From contig NC_080420.1 of NCBI RefSeq assembly GCF_029873635.1, forward strand, positions 27,953,032 to 28,017,031: a DNA stretch of 64,000 bases. Direction: 5' to 3'. The first letter of the stretch is position 1; every line of letters begins with the position of its first letter. This DNA is from Malania oleifera. Lineage: Eukaryota; Streptophyta; Magnoliopsida; Santalales; Ximeniaceae. Positions 24,053 to 36,794 of the stretch are shown here, in pieces. Under the pieces are notes generated by a model, which saw only the letters and a program-made list of their open reading frames with translations, was not told the DNA's origin and did no database searches. The translations under genes and the position numbers were made by a program.

Positions 24053-24436
24053 ATGACTTCTGAAATTTCTTCTACAAAGTTTGATGGAATGAGAAATTTC
24101 GGACTATGACAAAGAAGGGTTAAGGATCTATTAGTGCAGTAAGGTATGGTGAAGGTATTATAAAAAGGTTAACCAGAAGGCATGGATGAAGCAAGTTGGA
24201 AAGAGTTGGAAGCGAAGGCTGTGGCGACTATCAGGTTTTGTCTAGCTAATGACGTGTTGTATCACGTCATGGATGAGGAATCTCTTGCGGTTGTTTGATA
24301 GAAAGTTGAAATTCAGTGTATGTCCAAGTCTTTAACAAACAATTTTTATCCTAAGTAGAAGTTGCATTGGCTTAAGATGGTGGAGGGTTCGGATTTAAAC
24401 CAACTGATTACGCACTTAAACTGCATAATTAGGAAT
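24053..24436 (+). pseudogene. Copia gag, N-terminal stub
   Basis: The ATG at 24053 opens MTSEISSTKFDGMRNF, followed by the Tnt1-like capsid motifs RRVKDLLVQ, EGMDEASWKELEAKA, IRFCLANDVLYHVMDEES, KSLTNNFY and LHWLKMVEGSDLNQ. Stops occur within the first 20 codons and again several times; the Trp-to-stop change after NFGL is one. Homology ends near 24436 and nothing of the rest of the element follows. It belongs to the same family as gag in the palindrome arms and at 40670-41367. Confidence 0.88.
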
Positions 24437-24867
24437 TTTAATCCGAGCATTAGGGCTTCTATTTTTAATTAACTACCTAATTAATCTTAATATTCTAACA
24501 AAGTGCCCTATTTATAATTTCTGAGTTTTATTGAGCAATTTATGAATTTTTAACATTTTTTTTTATCCGGCATCAGTTCGTAAATTGACATAACTTTTTG
24601 TCCGAGCTCTGATCGAGACGATTTGAAATCCCGAAGAAAGATGAGAAGATTATTTACAACTTTTTTGTTTTAAGTTTTGAGATAAACGGGCTCCAAGATG
24701 ATCAAAATTGGCGTCGTTACCTTTGATGTGACCAAGCCATGCAAGCCGGATCGGGTCATCTTGCTGGGTCGTGCTAGGGCAAGCCCTCCCCCTCCTTATT
24801 TATTTCTTTTTTTTTCCTGCTCTGGTGTGCCCCCACGCACCCTCACTCTCCCTTACCCCCTCTCCCA

Positions 24868-24871
<4 letters not shown>

Positions 24872-24929
<58 letters not shown>
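24872..24929. repeat. (TC)n microsatellite
   Basis: About 29 TC units; a shorter CT run follows at 24949-24969. Confidence 0.97.
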
Positions 24930-24932
<3 letters not shown>

Positions 24933-25514
24933 TTCTCTCCTCTTCTCGATCTCTCTCTCTCTCTCTCAGCCCTTAGCTTCATTCTCTCCCTCTCTCTCAA
25001 TCTCTGCCCTTCCTTCTCGAACCCTCCCATTCTCTCTTTCTCTCTCCCTCAATCTCTGTCCCCCTAACTTTCTCGGCATCTCTTTTCTTCTCTCGATTCC
25101 TCTTCTTTGCTTTCCCTCTCTTACTCTCCCTTGGCTCTGCTCCATAACACCAGACCATCCTAGCTGCATAGCCCCACTGCTTTGGCCACCTACCAGCAGC
25201 CACACTCAGTCGAGACCTAAGACCTCCAACTCCGAAAGCTGTTTTTGTTCCTCTCTGCAGCTGCCAGCAACAACCATAAGCACCTCTAGCTCTGCTTCAG
25301 CGTAGCAGGGACCTGCACCAACCTCCTCTGCTGCACGCCCAATCTAGACATCTATAGCCACAACACCGCTGAGATCAGCCACAATCGAAGAACTCCACAC
25401 TCTCGGCTACTAGTCCCCTCTGCTGCTACTTTCATAACTGAGAAACTGCTCCACCCACCAGATTTCCAACACTAGGCCACGGCCAGCTAAGCCCTCCAAC
25501 AACCATCCATCCAC

Positions 25515-25516
<2 letters not shown>

Positions 25517-25575
<59 letters not shown>
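25517..25575. repeat. (CT)n microsatellite
   Basis: About 29 uninterrupted CT units, then CCCC. Confidence 0.97.
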
Positions 25576-25577
<2 letters not shown>

Positions 25578-28500
25578 CCTTGCTTCTCTCTCATCGTTTC
25601 TTTGTTTCTTTTTTTTTTTTTATTACTTAGTTTAGGATTGTTAAATTCGTATTGAACTTTATTAAAAGTTTTGGACTTTGAATATTGTTTGGGATTTTTT
25701 TTCATTAAAATTGAAGTATTTACGTAGGAATTTTATTATTAGTAAAGTATTTATTTATTTATTTATTCTCAATTAAATTCTCTAGTAGATTTAATAAATG
25801 TGTCGAATTATTTAATTAGCTTGGTAAAGCTCGACTTGATTCTAAAAAAAAGAGGAAAAAGAATAAAATACAAAAAGAAAAAAATTTGTTTTAGAAATTA
25901 AATTAGTTGTCTTCTTTTTCAAGATTTAATCTTTGTTGAAGCCCAATTTAGTTTAGGTTAGCCTTATTAAAGTTTTCGTTTTTATCGTGTTCAGTTATCG
26001 TTTGAGTTGTTTAAGAGTTAAATTTTTGTTTGTTTTTGCGTTTTGGTTCAAGTTCCTAATTTTGTTAAAGATCTTATTTTTATTATTCACGGTTGTGTCT
26101 GATTGAGTCTCCATTGTTGCGTGTTTTAATTATTTGTTTAAAATTACTGTCTTTAATGTTTATTCCGAAGTTTAACACGTGTTTCAATGTTTTCCTGATT
26201 AGACGTAGGGTTTTCGTTCTTGTTATTTAATTTAGTGCATGCTAGGGCATTGATAATTAATATTTTTTTCCAAAAAATCCAACGTCGGTCGACCGTTGTA
26301 AGCCCTAATTTGACCCTAAAGCTATTCTAAAAACTTTGTGTGATTTTAGTCTTTTTAGAAAAAGGTTTTTGGTGAAATGTTAGGAGTCCTATGGTCAACC
26401 TATGGTCATCTGAGCATTCAAACATATCATGCAGATGCATGCATTATTACAAACTAAGTGATAAAAACTTAAATGCATATACAATAAAAAATAAACAAAT
26501 GTCTTCGTCTTTTCTCTTCAAGACTTCATGGAAAACACCCGAGTGTGTAGTCCTTATGTCTCTTCTGGCTTCCATTTTCCTCTTTTATGTGTGCATACCA
26601 AATTATGAACTTATTCAAAATACTAGGCCCACACATGAGACACTTGTGTTTGTCAATATCAAAATAGAGATCGGACTCAAAAAGCCAACATCGCCAATAC
26701 GCAGTTGCTTTACCAACCTCTTATGGTTAGTCAACCGATCTAGGACAATTTGAAAAAAAAAAAAAATTGTATGTTTTCTTTTTATTGTCTAGTTCCTTTG
26801 GTCTTGCCATGTGTCCTTGATCATTAACAGGTATCTTGCAATTGTCAGGAATGTGGTAACTACCCTATCTTGCACAAGGTAGTTAAGTTAGTTCAATTTT
26901 AAATTTATTATTTAAATTTTGAATTATTTTCCCTCTAATTGGGTGGTCTATAAATTGACTACCTTGGGCCTTTCCAAAATAGGGAGTTCATTCTCCAAAT
27001 TCCTTCTTCCCTCCATTTGTTTTTATGTATCCATCTCATATACCATTTTTATTTTTTATTTTTTTTCATTCCACTTCTTTCATATTTTCTTGTGAGTTTA
27101 GTGCCTTTCCCACTATCATTTCATGATATTTCATATCAAGTCAGTTCCATACTTTCCTTTTAAAATTTGTAATGCATGTTTTATTCTACATTTTTTTTCT
27201 AAATATGTATGTTCGGTTTTATGTATTGCGCATGTGTATATCTCTATGAAGCACGCATTGGTTAAATTAGAGTGTAATTTGTGTTTTCTTAAAAAATGAG
27301 CATGTTTTATAAAGCAATTTGCATGGGTTTTTTTTTTTTTTTTTTAAATGTTTCCACATTTGCATGTGTCTAAAGTTTTTGCTAGTATGTTATCTAGGGG
27401 TGTCTTAGAGTATAATAATAGATTCTAGCATCCATAATTGCATGAAATTATTCTACTTCAAGTTATCTTGTAGGTAGTTGAACACACTCAAAGGGACGAT
27501 TGGCTAGTAGTTATTGCATGCAGGCAGTCGACCTCCCATTAAGTGGCAAGCTCCTTCCCTTCACTCAATGTCAAAAACTAAATACCCACAATTTGTCAAT
27601 GGCAACAGTTTCAATCTCATTTTCATTCAAGATCGAGAGATCCACTTTGATACCAATGTTATGAATGTGGTGTTCTCAATGGTTGAAAGGAACCCCCCTT
27701 ACCAAAATCTTCCTAAATTGTTAAGGATTCACACTTGTGTGGCACTAAGACTACATACAATCCAACCCATCCTACTCATCCTTATCCAAGGAAAAACTCT
27801 AGTGTCTAACCTAGTGGTCAAGTCCTATAGCTTGACAACCCTTGAACCAACTAAAGTCATCACTAAGAAACATGGACTCGAACTGTAAGGAAAATAACTC
27901 ACATTCCACCGGTATTGAGGGTAACTCTCATCCCCATCATCCCCTTACCATAATTAGGGTCTTAAATGGTATCGCCCAAATGAATAACTAACAGCTGAGA
28001 AGGACATACACCCAAACCTTCGAGATAAGAGTACTCACTTGATCCCATTCCAAAATAGATCATTCGTGCGGCTTTAAATCCCATACGAAAGCCTAGGACA
28101 TCCCTTGATGATGTCATGAGCCGCCCCTAAGTGCTGCTTCGGGTTGCTCACTTAGTACCCATCAAGATATCAGGAGAGGTAGGAGACACACTTGGTGCAC
28201 TCCCCAAGAATCATCTCTGAAGTATTCTTAGTGACATACATGTAACCATTAGGGATCTAATGATCATGCATTTTAGATTTAAGAGCACCACAATCAAAAC
28301 TAACTAAACCAACCACAATGTCATAGAGACATATTGAAACCCTCCCAATAACAACCACACAGTCGCATCCAATTAACATACCATACCTCCAAGTTGATAT
28401 TTATACACCAAAACCATGTGTTAGGGTCACAAAACTCTAAGACCCTAGCATTACGCAAGGTGTACAAAAAATGAACCAAAAATAAACAAAATTCCTTACT

Positions 28501-29267
28501 AAAATAAAGTGGACTCAGAAGTTGTTAAAAAGAAAAGAAGACTTTGAGTGGGGTCCCTGAGAGCTCAAAGTGGAGGTGGACAAAATCGGGTGCATACAAT
28601 GCACACACATAATTGGAATAACCATTTTCAAAATAGGGATGATAGGCTTGTTAATTAGCTGATCATCAAGTTTTAATGTAAATAATAAGCATAAAGATCA
28701 TAGTGAATTTGATCTTGCCCCAATAATGTATCTTTGAATCTTGCTTTTTCCTTCCATAAATATCTCATGGTCTTCTCCATTGGAATGAGCTTGAGCGGTT
28801 GGTTATAATTCAAGGTCCTAGACTAAATCTTCTAGTTTTTAGGAGAATCCTAACATGCCTATAATGTAATTCTAATTGGAAGGACATGTTAACTAAGTTT
28901 ATAAAGTGCACTCCTTTGGTATGATCTTTATGCTAGGTTCTTCTTAGGTCATTAACGTGCCTTTTGTATATGTACAGAGTCTTGTTCATTAGTTGGAGGC
29001 TTGACCTTTTTTTTTTTTTTTTTTTTATTGCATTCTTGCAATTGCAAAAACATTTTAACTCACACAAGAAATGGGAATGGCACAACTATTCTCATATATT
29101 AACTATTACCAAATAACCTTAAGGTCTAAGTTAGTGAGTTTAGGTGGGCGCATTGAAAGCAAAAGTGGCTAGTTCCTAGCTTCTATAGATTTAATATTCT
29201 ATGATTCTCAGTTGGCAACTATTTAAATTGTGTCCCTCTTGTTGTTATGACTTAGATGTGGATCTGC

Positions 29268-29269
<2 letters not shown>

Positions 29270-29323
<54 letters not shown>
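29270..29323. repeat. (TA)n microsatellite
   Basis: About 27 uninterrupted TA units. Confidence 0.97.
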
Positions 29324-29326
<3 letters not shown>

Positions 29327-29974
29327 AATTGGTATTAACTAGTGTCACTAAATGCGCCAAAAAGATGTTTTATAAGAAAATTCTTATAATGAATGTAAAT
29401 GAGAAGGGAAATATTGGAAAGCTTACTTTGTAAGTCTTCTTTCTACGTATGCATGATTTGAAAAAAAAAAAATATGGTGCTATCACATAGTTATTCACTT
29501 CATCCATTTGATGATCAACAAACAAGGCACTGCAAGTTTTATCACAACAATATCTTAATACTTTCCTTGTTTTCACTAGAGTGTTGGACATGTAGTATGA
29601 ATTTTAATATTGTGAGGAGCTAGATAGTGTGATATAGTGTATCTATGTCCTACTCAATGCAAACTACACTTGTCAATTGGGAGTATAATGTGGCAATAGA
29701 AGAGATTTTAATGCACTACGCCCAATTGCACATAGATTGATAAGGAAATATTTATAAGGACACCACATTTTGACCAAAATTTCACAAAATCTCAATAATA
29801 TGAGTGATTCAAAAGTTGAGGAAAAACATACAAATTCATATTTTGAGAAAAAAAAAAAAAAAAAAAAGACAATAGTCAAAAGATATGCAAAAACGTGTTT
29901 CTAAAAATTTAGTCATTAGAAGCTAGAAAAGTAAAATTTCAAAATCAGCCAATCTCGGTGCACTAGGTGTCACT

Positions 29975-30542
29975 TGTTGTTTACGGTGTGACTCTTATAC
30001 TTTGGATTTCATAAAAAAAAGAAGGAAGAAAAACATAAAGGGGCAGCACAGCAGGGACTCTTCAACGAGTGTCTTGTGCTCGTCGACGAGTAGATCCCGA
30101 GAGTAGAAAAATCTCAGAGTTTTGGAGATACAGAGAGCAGAAAAATGGGCTTGTCGATGAATCCCATGTCCTCATCGACGAGTGTCCTTCTCTAGATCGT
30201 CGACGAATCCCCAGTACTCTTTGACGAGTGTGCCAGGGCTGCGAGCAGGTTTTTGAATTTTGAATTTGAATATTGGGATGGTTAGGTAATTGTAGGGAAA
30301 CCTCCGAGAGACTGTCATTCTGGGCATGTATTGAGTGAAAGTGATCATTTGAGAAGTGTATTGTGTAATTTGAGATTTACTTAGTGAAATTCTAGTGTTT
30401 CATTGCTTCCGTGGATGTAGGCTTTGCTCAACCACGTAAATCTTGTTGTTGTTCTTGTTATTTATCAATTTCTAGTTGTGTTTCATTTACTTGTTATATT
30501 TATTCCACTGTGCATTGTATTTATCGCATCCATATCTCAACA
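29975..30542 (+). mobile_element. Copia LTR, left member of the inverted pair
   Basis: A 568-bp LTR with TGTTG...CAACA ends. It carries TCGTCGACGA-type motifs at about 30060-30230 and the family block cgtggatgtaggctttgc near 30410, close to the 3' end. Confidence 0.9.
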
Positions 30543-30548
30543 AATTGG

Positions 30549-30816
30549 ATGGATGGGATAAATACGAAGCACAGCAAAATAAATACAACAAGTAAATGAA
30601 ACACAACCAGAAAATGATAAACAACAAGAAGAACAACAAGATTTTCGTACCTCCACAAAGCCTATATCCACAGAAGCAATGGCACAAGAATTTCATTAAG
30701 GAAATCTCAAAGTATACAATACACTTCTCATATGATCACTGTCACTCAATACATGCCCAGAATGACATATATAACAGTCTCTCGAAGATTTCCCTCTAAT
30801 TACCCAATAGGCCCAA
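30549..30816 (-). mobile_element. Copia LTR, right member of the inverted pair (inner part)
   Basis: An inverted copy of the LTR at 29975-30542, starting nine bases short of its terminus. It is interrupted at 30817 by a gypsy LTR; CCCAA is repeated at both sides of that insertion. The remainder is at 34258-34554. Confidence 0.88.
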
Positions 30817-31061
30817 TGTAGTAACCCGACCCAAAAAAAAATAAAAAATAAATAAATATAAATAAATAAATAATGAATAATAAATAAATAAATAAAATTT
30901 AAAAAATAATAATAATAAATAAATAAACATAAAATAAATAAATAAATAAATAAAGAGATATTTTGGAGAAGATATTTTGAAAAGAGATATTTTGAGATAT
31001 TTATATATAAATATCTTGGAGGAGATATTTATTTAGATTACTTAAAGACTAAGTTAGGTTT

Positions 31062-32449
31062 TGTTGGCCTGGTTGAATGTCTAGGAAGGGGGGGGGGGGG
31101 GGTGGGTGAATATACTTTCTTCAAAAATGTGCTAACTTTCTACAACTACAAAGATCTTACCAAGAGCAAGTGTATAAAATTGCAGTGTAAAGATGCAAGA
31201 AATCACAATAATAATAAATGAGATATGAAAGAAGAGAATATGAACACAAAGATATTTACATGGTTCGGCCCTTCGCCTACGTCCACGCCTTGAGACCAAC
31301 TCAAGGATTCCCAAAATCCACTATAATCCTCCCTCGGGCGAAGAAGCCAATACACAGCAGCTCACCAAGAGCTTTCAACAAGGTGCTCACTTAGAGACAC
31401 CCAACAATGGCTCACAAAGAGCTTTTCTTAACAAGAAGTAGATGAGAAATAAATGTAAAGTTGAATACTCCCTTTGAGCTGATTACAACAATAAAATCCT
31501 TACTCAATGTCCCCATGTCAATAGAGTAGAAGCAAGACTAAGAGTGGCAAGAAGAGGGAAAGTGAGTGTATGAGCAAAACCTAGAAAGTTGACAACACCA
31601 ATGAATGATCTTTTTGCAATATGAATTTTCTAGGTTGGAAGTAAAAGCTATTTACTCCTATTTATACACTAAATGGCGAGTGCAACGCTGGAGAGCCGTT
31701 GGACATTTATGAATGTAAGACAAGATTCAAAATGGCCATTCTGCAGCATTTAACGTTCGTTGCTGCCTGACGTTCGTCGACGAAGCCCTGTGTTTGTCGA
31801 TGAGTTGCTGGTTCTAAATTCTCGTACCTCTCAGTATATTTTCGTCGACGAGAACCTGTGTTCATCGACGAGTTCTTCATTACATTCGTCGACGAAGACC
31901 TGTGTTCATCGACAAGTTATGTCTCTGAATTTAGATGCCCCTCGGTATCTTTTCGTCGACGAGAACCCTGTGTTCGTCAATGAAGTTTGTCTACACTCGT
32001 CGACAAAGCCCTGTGTTCGTCGACGAGATCCTTCTTCTTAAAATTTTGTCTTTTAAGTTCTAAGAAGGTTCTTGTCCGTTTGGGAGTTTCTTTATACACT
32101 TTTAAATCACTTTAGTAGTATTTTGTTGTGTGTGTGTGATACGCCACTTTCTTGCTCTTAGTATTGAGTTTCACTCTATGTACAAGATATTTACAGGATG
32201 GTATCTCTTTTTATTTACACACTCATTTTTCAGATGACTTTGTATATTTGTGTATCGTCCGTGAATGCATTGAGAGACTTGTGCTTCTGGTCATGGCATG
32301 AGTTGCTTTGACTGTTTGTTGGTTTAGATGCCATTATGTATACCTGAAAACATGTCTTAAAGAAACGTTAGTGACCTTAAGAGCAGCTAATGGGTTGTTA
32401 GCATCAAAACACAGTAGGAATGAAAGACCTTTAACTATTTGGTCTAACA
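31062..32449 (-). mobile_element. Sirevirus-like LTR nested in the gypsy LTR
   Basis: On the minus strand it begins TGTTAGACCAAATAG at 32449, with GTTTTGATGCTAACAA soon after, as in the LTR at 43764. It ends ...CAACCAGGCCAACA at 31062, after a C run (G run 31088-31102 on the plus strand). The flanks GGTTT (31057-31061) and TGTTT (32450-32454) differ by one base, consistent with an aged 5-bp target duplication. A cluster of GTCGACGA motifs lies at 31770-32030. The insertion point is just upstream of the host LTR TATA box. Confidence 0.82.
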
Positions 32450-32459
32450 TGTTTTATTC

Positions 32460-32471
32460 TATAAATTCTCT

Positions 32472-32503
<32 letters not shown>
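32460..32503 (+). promoter_or_regulatory. Gypsy LTR TATA box and CT tract
   Basis: TATAAATT at 32460-32467 is followed by (CT)n at 32475-32503. The nested LTR inserted ten bases upstream of this box. Confidence 0.55.
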
Positions 32504-32504
<1 letters not shown>

Positions 32505-34257
32505 AGATCCTTCGCCGTTCGTCATCCGTTTCCAAAAATAGAGGGTACTGCGTATATCAGAAGAGGAAACTTTACAATTTTAGCGGATCATATCGTTGTT
32601 TCGGAGATTTTCATGTCTTTCCCAAAAATCGAGGTAGGGATCTAATCTTAGTTTTGATTGGATATTTGGATAGTAGTAAAAAATATAGTAAGATTATGTT
32701 TTGTGGTTTTAGGTTTTCGGGATTTTGGGTTGTTGGTTTGGATCATTTCCAAACGTAGTTTCGTTTCGAGTTTAAGGTACGGGAAATTTGATTACAACAG
32801 TATATTTGGAAAACTAAACCGCTAAAAAGCTAGTTTATACTTATATGTATGATTCAATTGTTTATTTGCTAAATTCTACGGAGTAGAAATGCCGATTTTA
32901 TAATTTTTTGATTTTTGGTAAAAACGAGGATTTTTGCTCATGATCTCCAAATTTTACGAAAAACACTTATTTGCATTTATATTGTAATAGGAGATGTTTG
33001 AATTATTTACTTTTCCTTTTAAACAATGTTTACTGGATTTATATCATTTAGCGGATTTTTGGATTAAACTCGTGTGATATATGTTGAAATGGAAATGTAT
33101 GAATTTTCTATACTATTGATATAGATTATGGGAACGAAGTTCCAATATTGATATACTGATTATGTGAAAAATAGAGGCCAGTGTTACACCGAGCAGAATC
33201 AGTAAAGAGGGGTAAACTAAGTGGATAGGCATTGGTTTGAACCTAATGAGATTATCTGAAATTTTGAAAAATACTAGAATTGCACAGGTTACTATATTTT
33301 GCTATAAATTGTATATAGGATACTGGAACCACAGCTTGTGACCGAAAAGAAGTTTAAAGAAACTTCATTTGAAAAAAAGGGGTTGAAAAATACTCCAGTA
33401 CGGGAGTTGAAATAAACTCCTAGGGCTAGGTACCGATGCCGGCACGTTAAGTGCAACCATACTTGACAAAATCGGTATGGATAGTACAAGTGCAACCATA
33501 CATGAGAAAATCAGTATGGGTACATGAGATGGTTGTCCTGCGAGGAGTTAGTAAGTTTTTGGTAAAAATAAACCAGGGGGCGTTCGGACCATAAGATGCC
33601 TGACTTTATCTGCACGAACAGGGCACTGTCAGAGGCAATCGGTGCATAACCTGTGCCACGGGGTAAAATAGGCATTTTTTCATATAAAGCGAGGGGTGTT
33701 CTAATAATCATATGCATGATTTAAATATTTTTTATGCAGATATATGTTATACATTATAGTATTATAAACAAATGTTTCAATTATATGAGTTTGTATGAAA
33801 ATGTGCATATATGCAGTCACACACTGTTGTAACACTTTCTTCCGTACTGAGATATGTCTCACCCCATTATATAGCCTTTATTTTCAGGTCCATCAGGATG
33901 TCGGTCCTAGTAGCTAGAGCGACTTGGAAGATCGTTTTTGGATTATAGTATAAGTAAAATATGTGGATTAAATGTAGTTGGAACATTTTTCTTCTGGGGG
34001 TTGTATAAGCAGTTTTCGTTTTGAATCTGGATGATTGTATATTGAGGATATAATAGTAAACTCTGGTATGAGTCTAGTAGAAATCCCAATGGATGTTTAT
34101 GTTTTTCCGCAACATTTACATCGTAATTATGTATGATTTACACCCGTATGTCCCTGTTTAGGGTGGGTTGTTTATGTATCTTGAACAGGTACAAGTATAT
34201 TTGTATGATTAGTAGCTACCTACACCCACACATAAAGGGTCGGGTCGTTACACCCAA

Positions 34258-34554
34258 CATTCAAATTCAAAATTCAAAAAACTACTCGCAGCCCAAGCGC
34301 ACTCGTTGATGAGTACAAGGGATTCGTCGACGATCTAGAGAAGGACACTCGTCAAAGAAAATAGGACATTCGTCAAGGAGCCCATTTTTCTGCTCTCGGT
34401 ATCTCCAAAACTTTGAGATTTTTTTGCACTCGGGATCTACTCGTCAACGAGCACAGGGCACTCGTCGACGAGTCCCTGCTATGCCGCCCCTTGATGTTTT
34501 TCTTCCTTGTTTGTTTATGAAATCCAAAGTATAAAAGCCACACCATAAACAACA
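34258..34554 (-). mobile_element. Copia LTR, right member of the inverted pair (outer part)
   Basis: Continues the inverted LTR after the nested insertion and ends CAACA. It contains several GTCGACGA/GTCAACGA motifs between 34300 and 34475, matching the mirrored positions in the left LTR. Confidence 0.88.
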
Positions 34555-34559
34555 TCACT

Positions 34560-36789
34560 TATCAAGATGATTGAATATAAATTCTATATTTTGTAAGACA
34601 AACTATTTTCTTAGTATGGAAATTTTTTTTTCTCAAGTTTGAAATTGAAACCTAATGATTTTTGGATTTTTTTTTTTTTTGTAAAAAGTAAAATTTTCAA
34701 CCCCTTTTTCGATCTTTTGAAAAATTTAGGAAGGTAAGGGATGATCAAATTTTAGTTTAAGAGTCTAAAATTTTTTTATTAGGGGTAATATTCAATTATA
34801 TGAATTTTCAAATTTTTTGAGCAAAAAACTTTTTTTTTAATAGTTTTTTTTTTTTATATTTCTCCTTTTTGAGAAAAAAGTTTCATTATTTATATGCATA
34901 CATCATGACATTTTATGACGTTTTTCTTAAATAAAGAGTTGGAATATATCTAATAAGTAATTTTTGTTGGAGGAATATCTATTTTATAATTTTTTAAATT
35001 TTAGTGCTAATTTTAAGTAATTAAAGAAGAAAAAATAAAAAGAAAAAATAGAGAAAACAATAAAAATTAATGGTAAAAAATATATAAATATTTTATATCA
35101 TCAAAGAGTCAAAATGAAGCATTTAATATTTTGATTGGAAGCATTAGATAAGACGACATACCTAAAAAAAAATAATTAAATAAGCAAATAAATAAAATCA
35201 AAAAATTCTTTAAAATAAGGAAAATAACTCGGGAAAGTGAAGCCCACTCTCACTACTAGGAGACTAGAGCCCATGCATCTGACCTTGTTTGGCCCTTTTT
35301 TATTTTTAAAATTTTCTTTTGAATTTTATGATCTTTTCTTCATATTTCCCATTGAGTTTTCCTTATAATCCTTACTTGTTTGAATTATTTATCCATTTTT
35401 TCATTAGGAGAAATAATTTTTTGAAAAAGTTGAAAGGTCATTTTTGCCTCTCTTTCTCTCTCTCTCTTGGTTATAAATATACCTATTGGGAGCATGGTTT
35501 TGCAAGCACTCACCCAATATTCTCCCCCTCATTCTCTTGGTTACCTTCACTTTCAACATCCCCCTTTCACTCTCCCAAATAGCGAGAACGAGTGTTAAGT
35601 GAGGAAAAGATAGAAATAAGAGGAAAGTGTGAGAAGATGGTGTGGGAGAAGGATAATTTCTTCATACTTGAAATTCTCTTTCTTCAACCTTGTTTAATCT
35701 CATTTTCATGAACAAGAGTAACATTTTTTTTTTTTTATCCAAGAAAGTGAGAAAAACCTAGAAAAAAAAAAAAAAGTAAGAAGAGTGAAGGAAAGTGAGA
35801 CACAATGAGAAAGATTGAGTGGAGAGGGGTGGCAAAACATTTCTTCATACTTGAAGTTTTTACTTTTCCACTCCTCCCAATTTCATTTTCTAAACTAAGA
35901 AACTATTTTCCACCAAAAAAAAAAAAAAAACAAATAAGTAAAAAGAATTGAAGGTATAGTATCTTCCTTTTCTTTTCCATTTTGTCCCTTCTCTTGATGA
36001 ACCCCTTTCTACACTCTTTTCTTTATGTCTTTATCTTAAATATTTTCACTTTTGATTTAAAGATACCTATGAAATAAAGATACTCAAGACATGAATTGAA
36101 TTGATTAAGAGACCATATTTATGTAATAAACTAGTTTGTTACATTAAAATGCTATTTAATCATATCATATTATAGTCTTATATTGAGTTCATTTGTTTAA
36201 GTTTTAGAGTTCAAAATGAGTTAAAAGCATTGAAGTTGTATTTTTAAGGGTTCTTTTTAATGCACTTGGACTCACTTTTGAGGAAATTTGTTTTCTCTAA
36301 TCGAAAGGTGTACATTGAGTGAATATATGACAACCTCCTAATTTGACCATACTTTGACCATCTCTCATTTTTATTACCAATTTGATTTATTTTATAAATA
36401 ATAAATCATTTTCATTTTTTTGAGAGTTTAAATTTTGATGGTTGTAGGCATGCACCACTCGAACCCTTAAAAATAAAGTTATGTACAATTTTTTCCAAAT
36501 TGGCAACATGGATTACACCTCTTTTTGATAGTTTTGAGATTTTACTTTGGACTCATATTTTGAACTCATTGGATTGAACGACGTGAGATACCACCCATCA
36601 TTTTGAAGCCCCATATATCTAGTTTCTAAAGGTGGTATTTGTGTCTCAATTTAAGTTTTGTGGAGGAGGTTATTGGCTATTGTGCATAAGTTATTCAAAT
36701 AGAGTTTACGTTTTTTTTTTTTTTTAATAAGCTCATGTTTTAGCCTTGGCTTTTAACTTTGGGATGTTCGAAGTTTTTTAAATCATATA
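34560..36789. other. AT-rich stretch without recognizable gene
   Basis: It contains many T and A tracts (for example 34667-34680, 35927-35940, 36712-36725). TATAAATATA at 35472-35481 after a CT-rich block, followed by pyrimidine-rich sequence to 35580, looks like a promoter with leader, perhaps of a decayed LTR. No coding motif is seen. Confidence 0.4.
35472..35481 (+). promoter_or_regulatory. TATA box candidate without an assigned gene
   Basis: TATAAATATA is preceded by CT repeats and followed by a pyrimidine-rich stretch. No reading frame with motifs follows. Confidence 0.3.
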
Positions 36790-36794
36790 AAAAC

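Larger units (their letters stand above)
24437..29969. other. Unassigned region with CT-rich leader-like block
   Basis: No host gene or protein motif is visible. The block 24780-25515 is strikingly C+T rich, with (TC)n at 24872-24929 and 24949-24969, and resembles the untranslated leader of an LTR element; the AT-rich block 25600-26270 follows. CGGTCGACCG, a perfect 10-base palindrome, lies at 26286-26295. The 27500-28500 part has more balanced composition but only short frames, the longest 124 codons at 27514-27888 with no recognizable domain. T runs occur at 27329-27346 and 28999-29026. Confidence 0.45.
30817..34252 (+). mobile_element. Ty3/gypsy solo LTR with CCCAA target duplication
   Basis: It starts TGTAGTAACCCGACCC and ends GGGTCGGGTCGTTACA, nearly perfect inverted termini. 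CCCAA flanks it at 30812-30816 and 34253-34257. Without the LTR nested inside it would be about 2.04 kb, close to the 2.2-kb LTR at 2544-4771. It holds TATAAATT at 32460, a CT run at 32475-32503, and a motif like ctgagatatgtctcacccc near 33857 shared with the other gypsy LTRs. No internal coding region remains. Confidence 0.92.
29975..34554. mobile_element. Tail-to-tail pair of copia LTRs in one insertion (TCACT duplication)
   Basis: A forward LTR (29975-30542) is joined to an inverted LTR (30549-30816 plus 34258-34554). The whole unit starts TGTTGTTTACGG, ends CCATAAACAACA, and is flanked on both sides by TCACT (29970-29974, 34555-34559). Between the LTRs lie only AATTGG, the bases that normally start the primer region. 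The inverted LTR lacks nine terminal bases at the centre and is split by a later gypsy LTR. Both outer ends are U3 ends. The LTR is related to that of the full copia element at 36795-41979. Confidence 0.9.

Noticed and set aside
24698..25205. Overlapping frames rich in Ser-Leu (plus) and Arg-Glu (minus)
   Set aside because: These are translations of CT/GA microsatellites in alternative frames, not proteins.
27514..27888. 124-codon open frame
   Set aside because: No recognizable domain, no promoter-like layout, and it lies in unassigned repeat-like DNA. It may be chance; I left it out as a gene.
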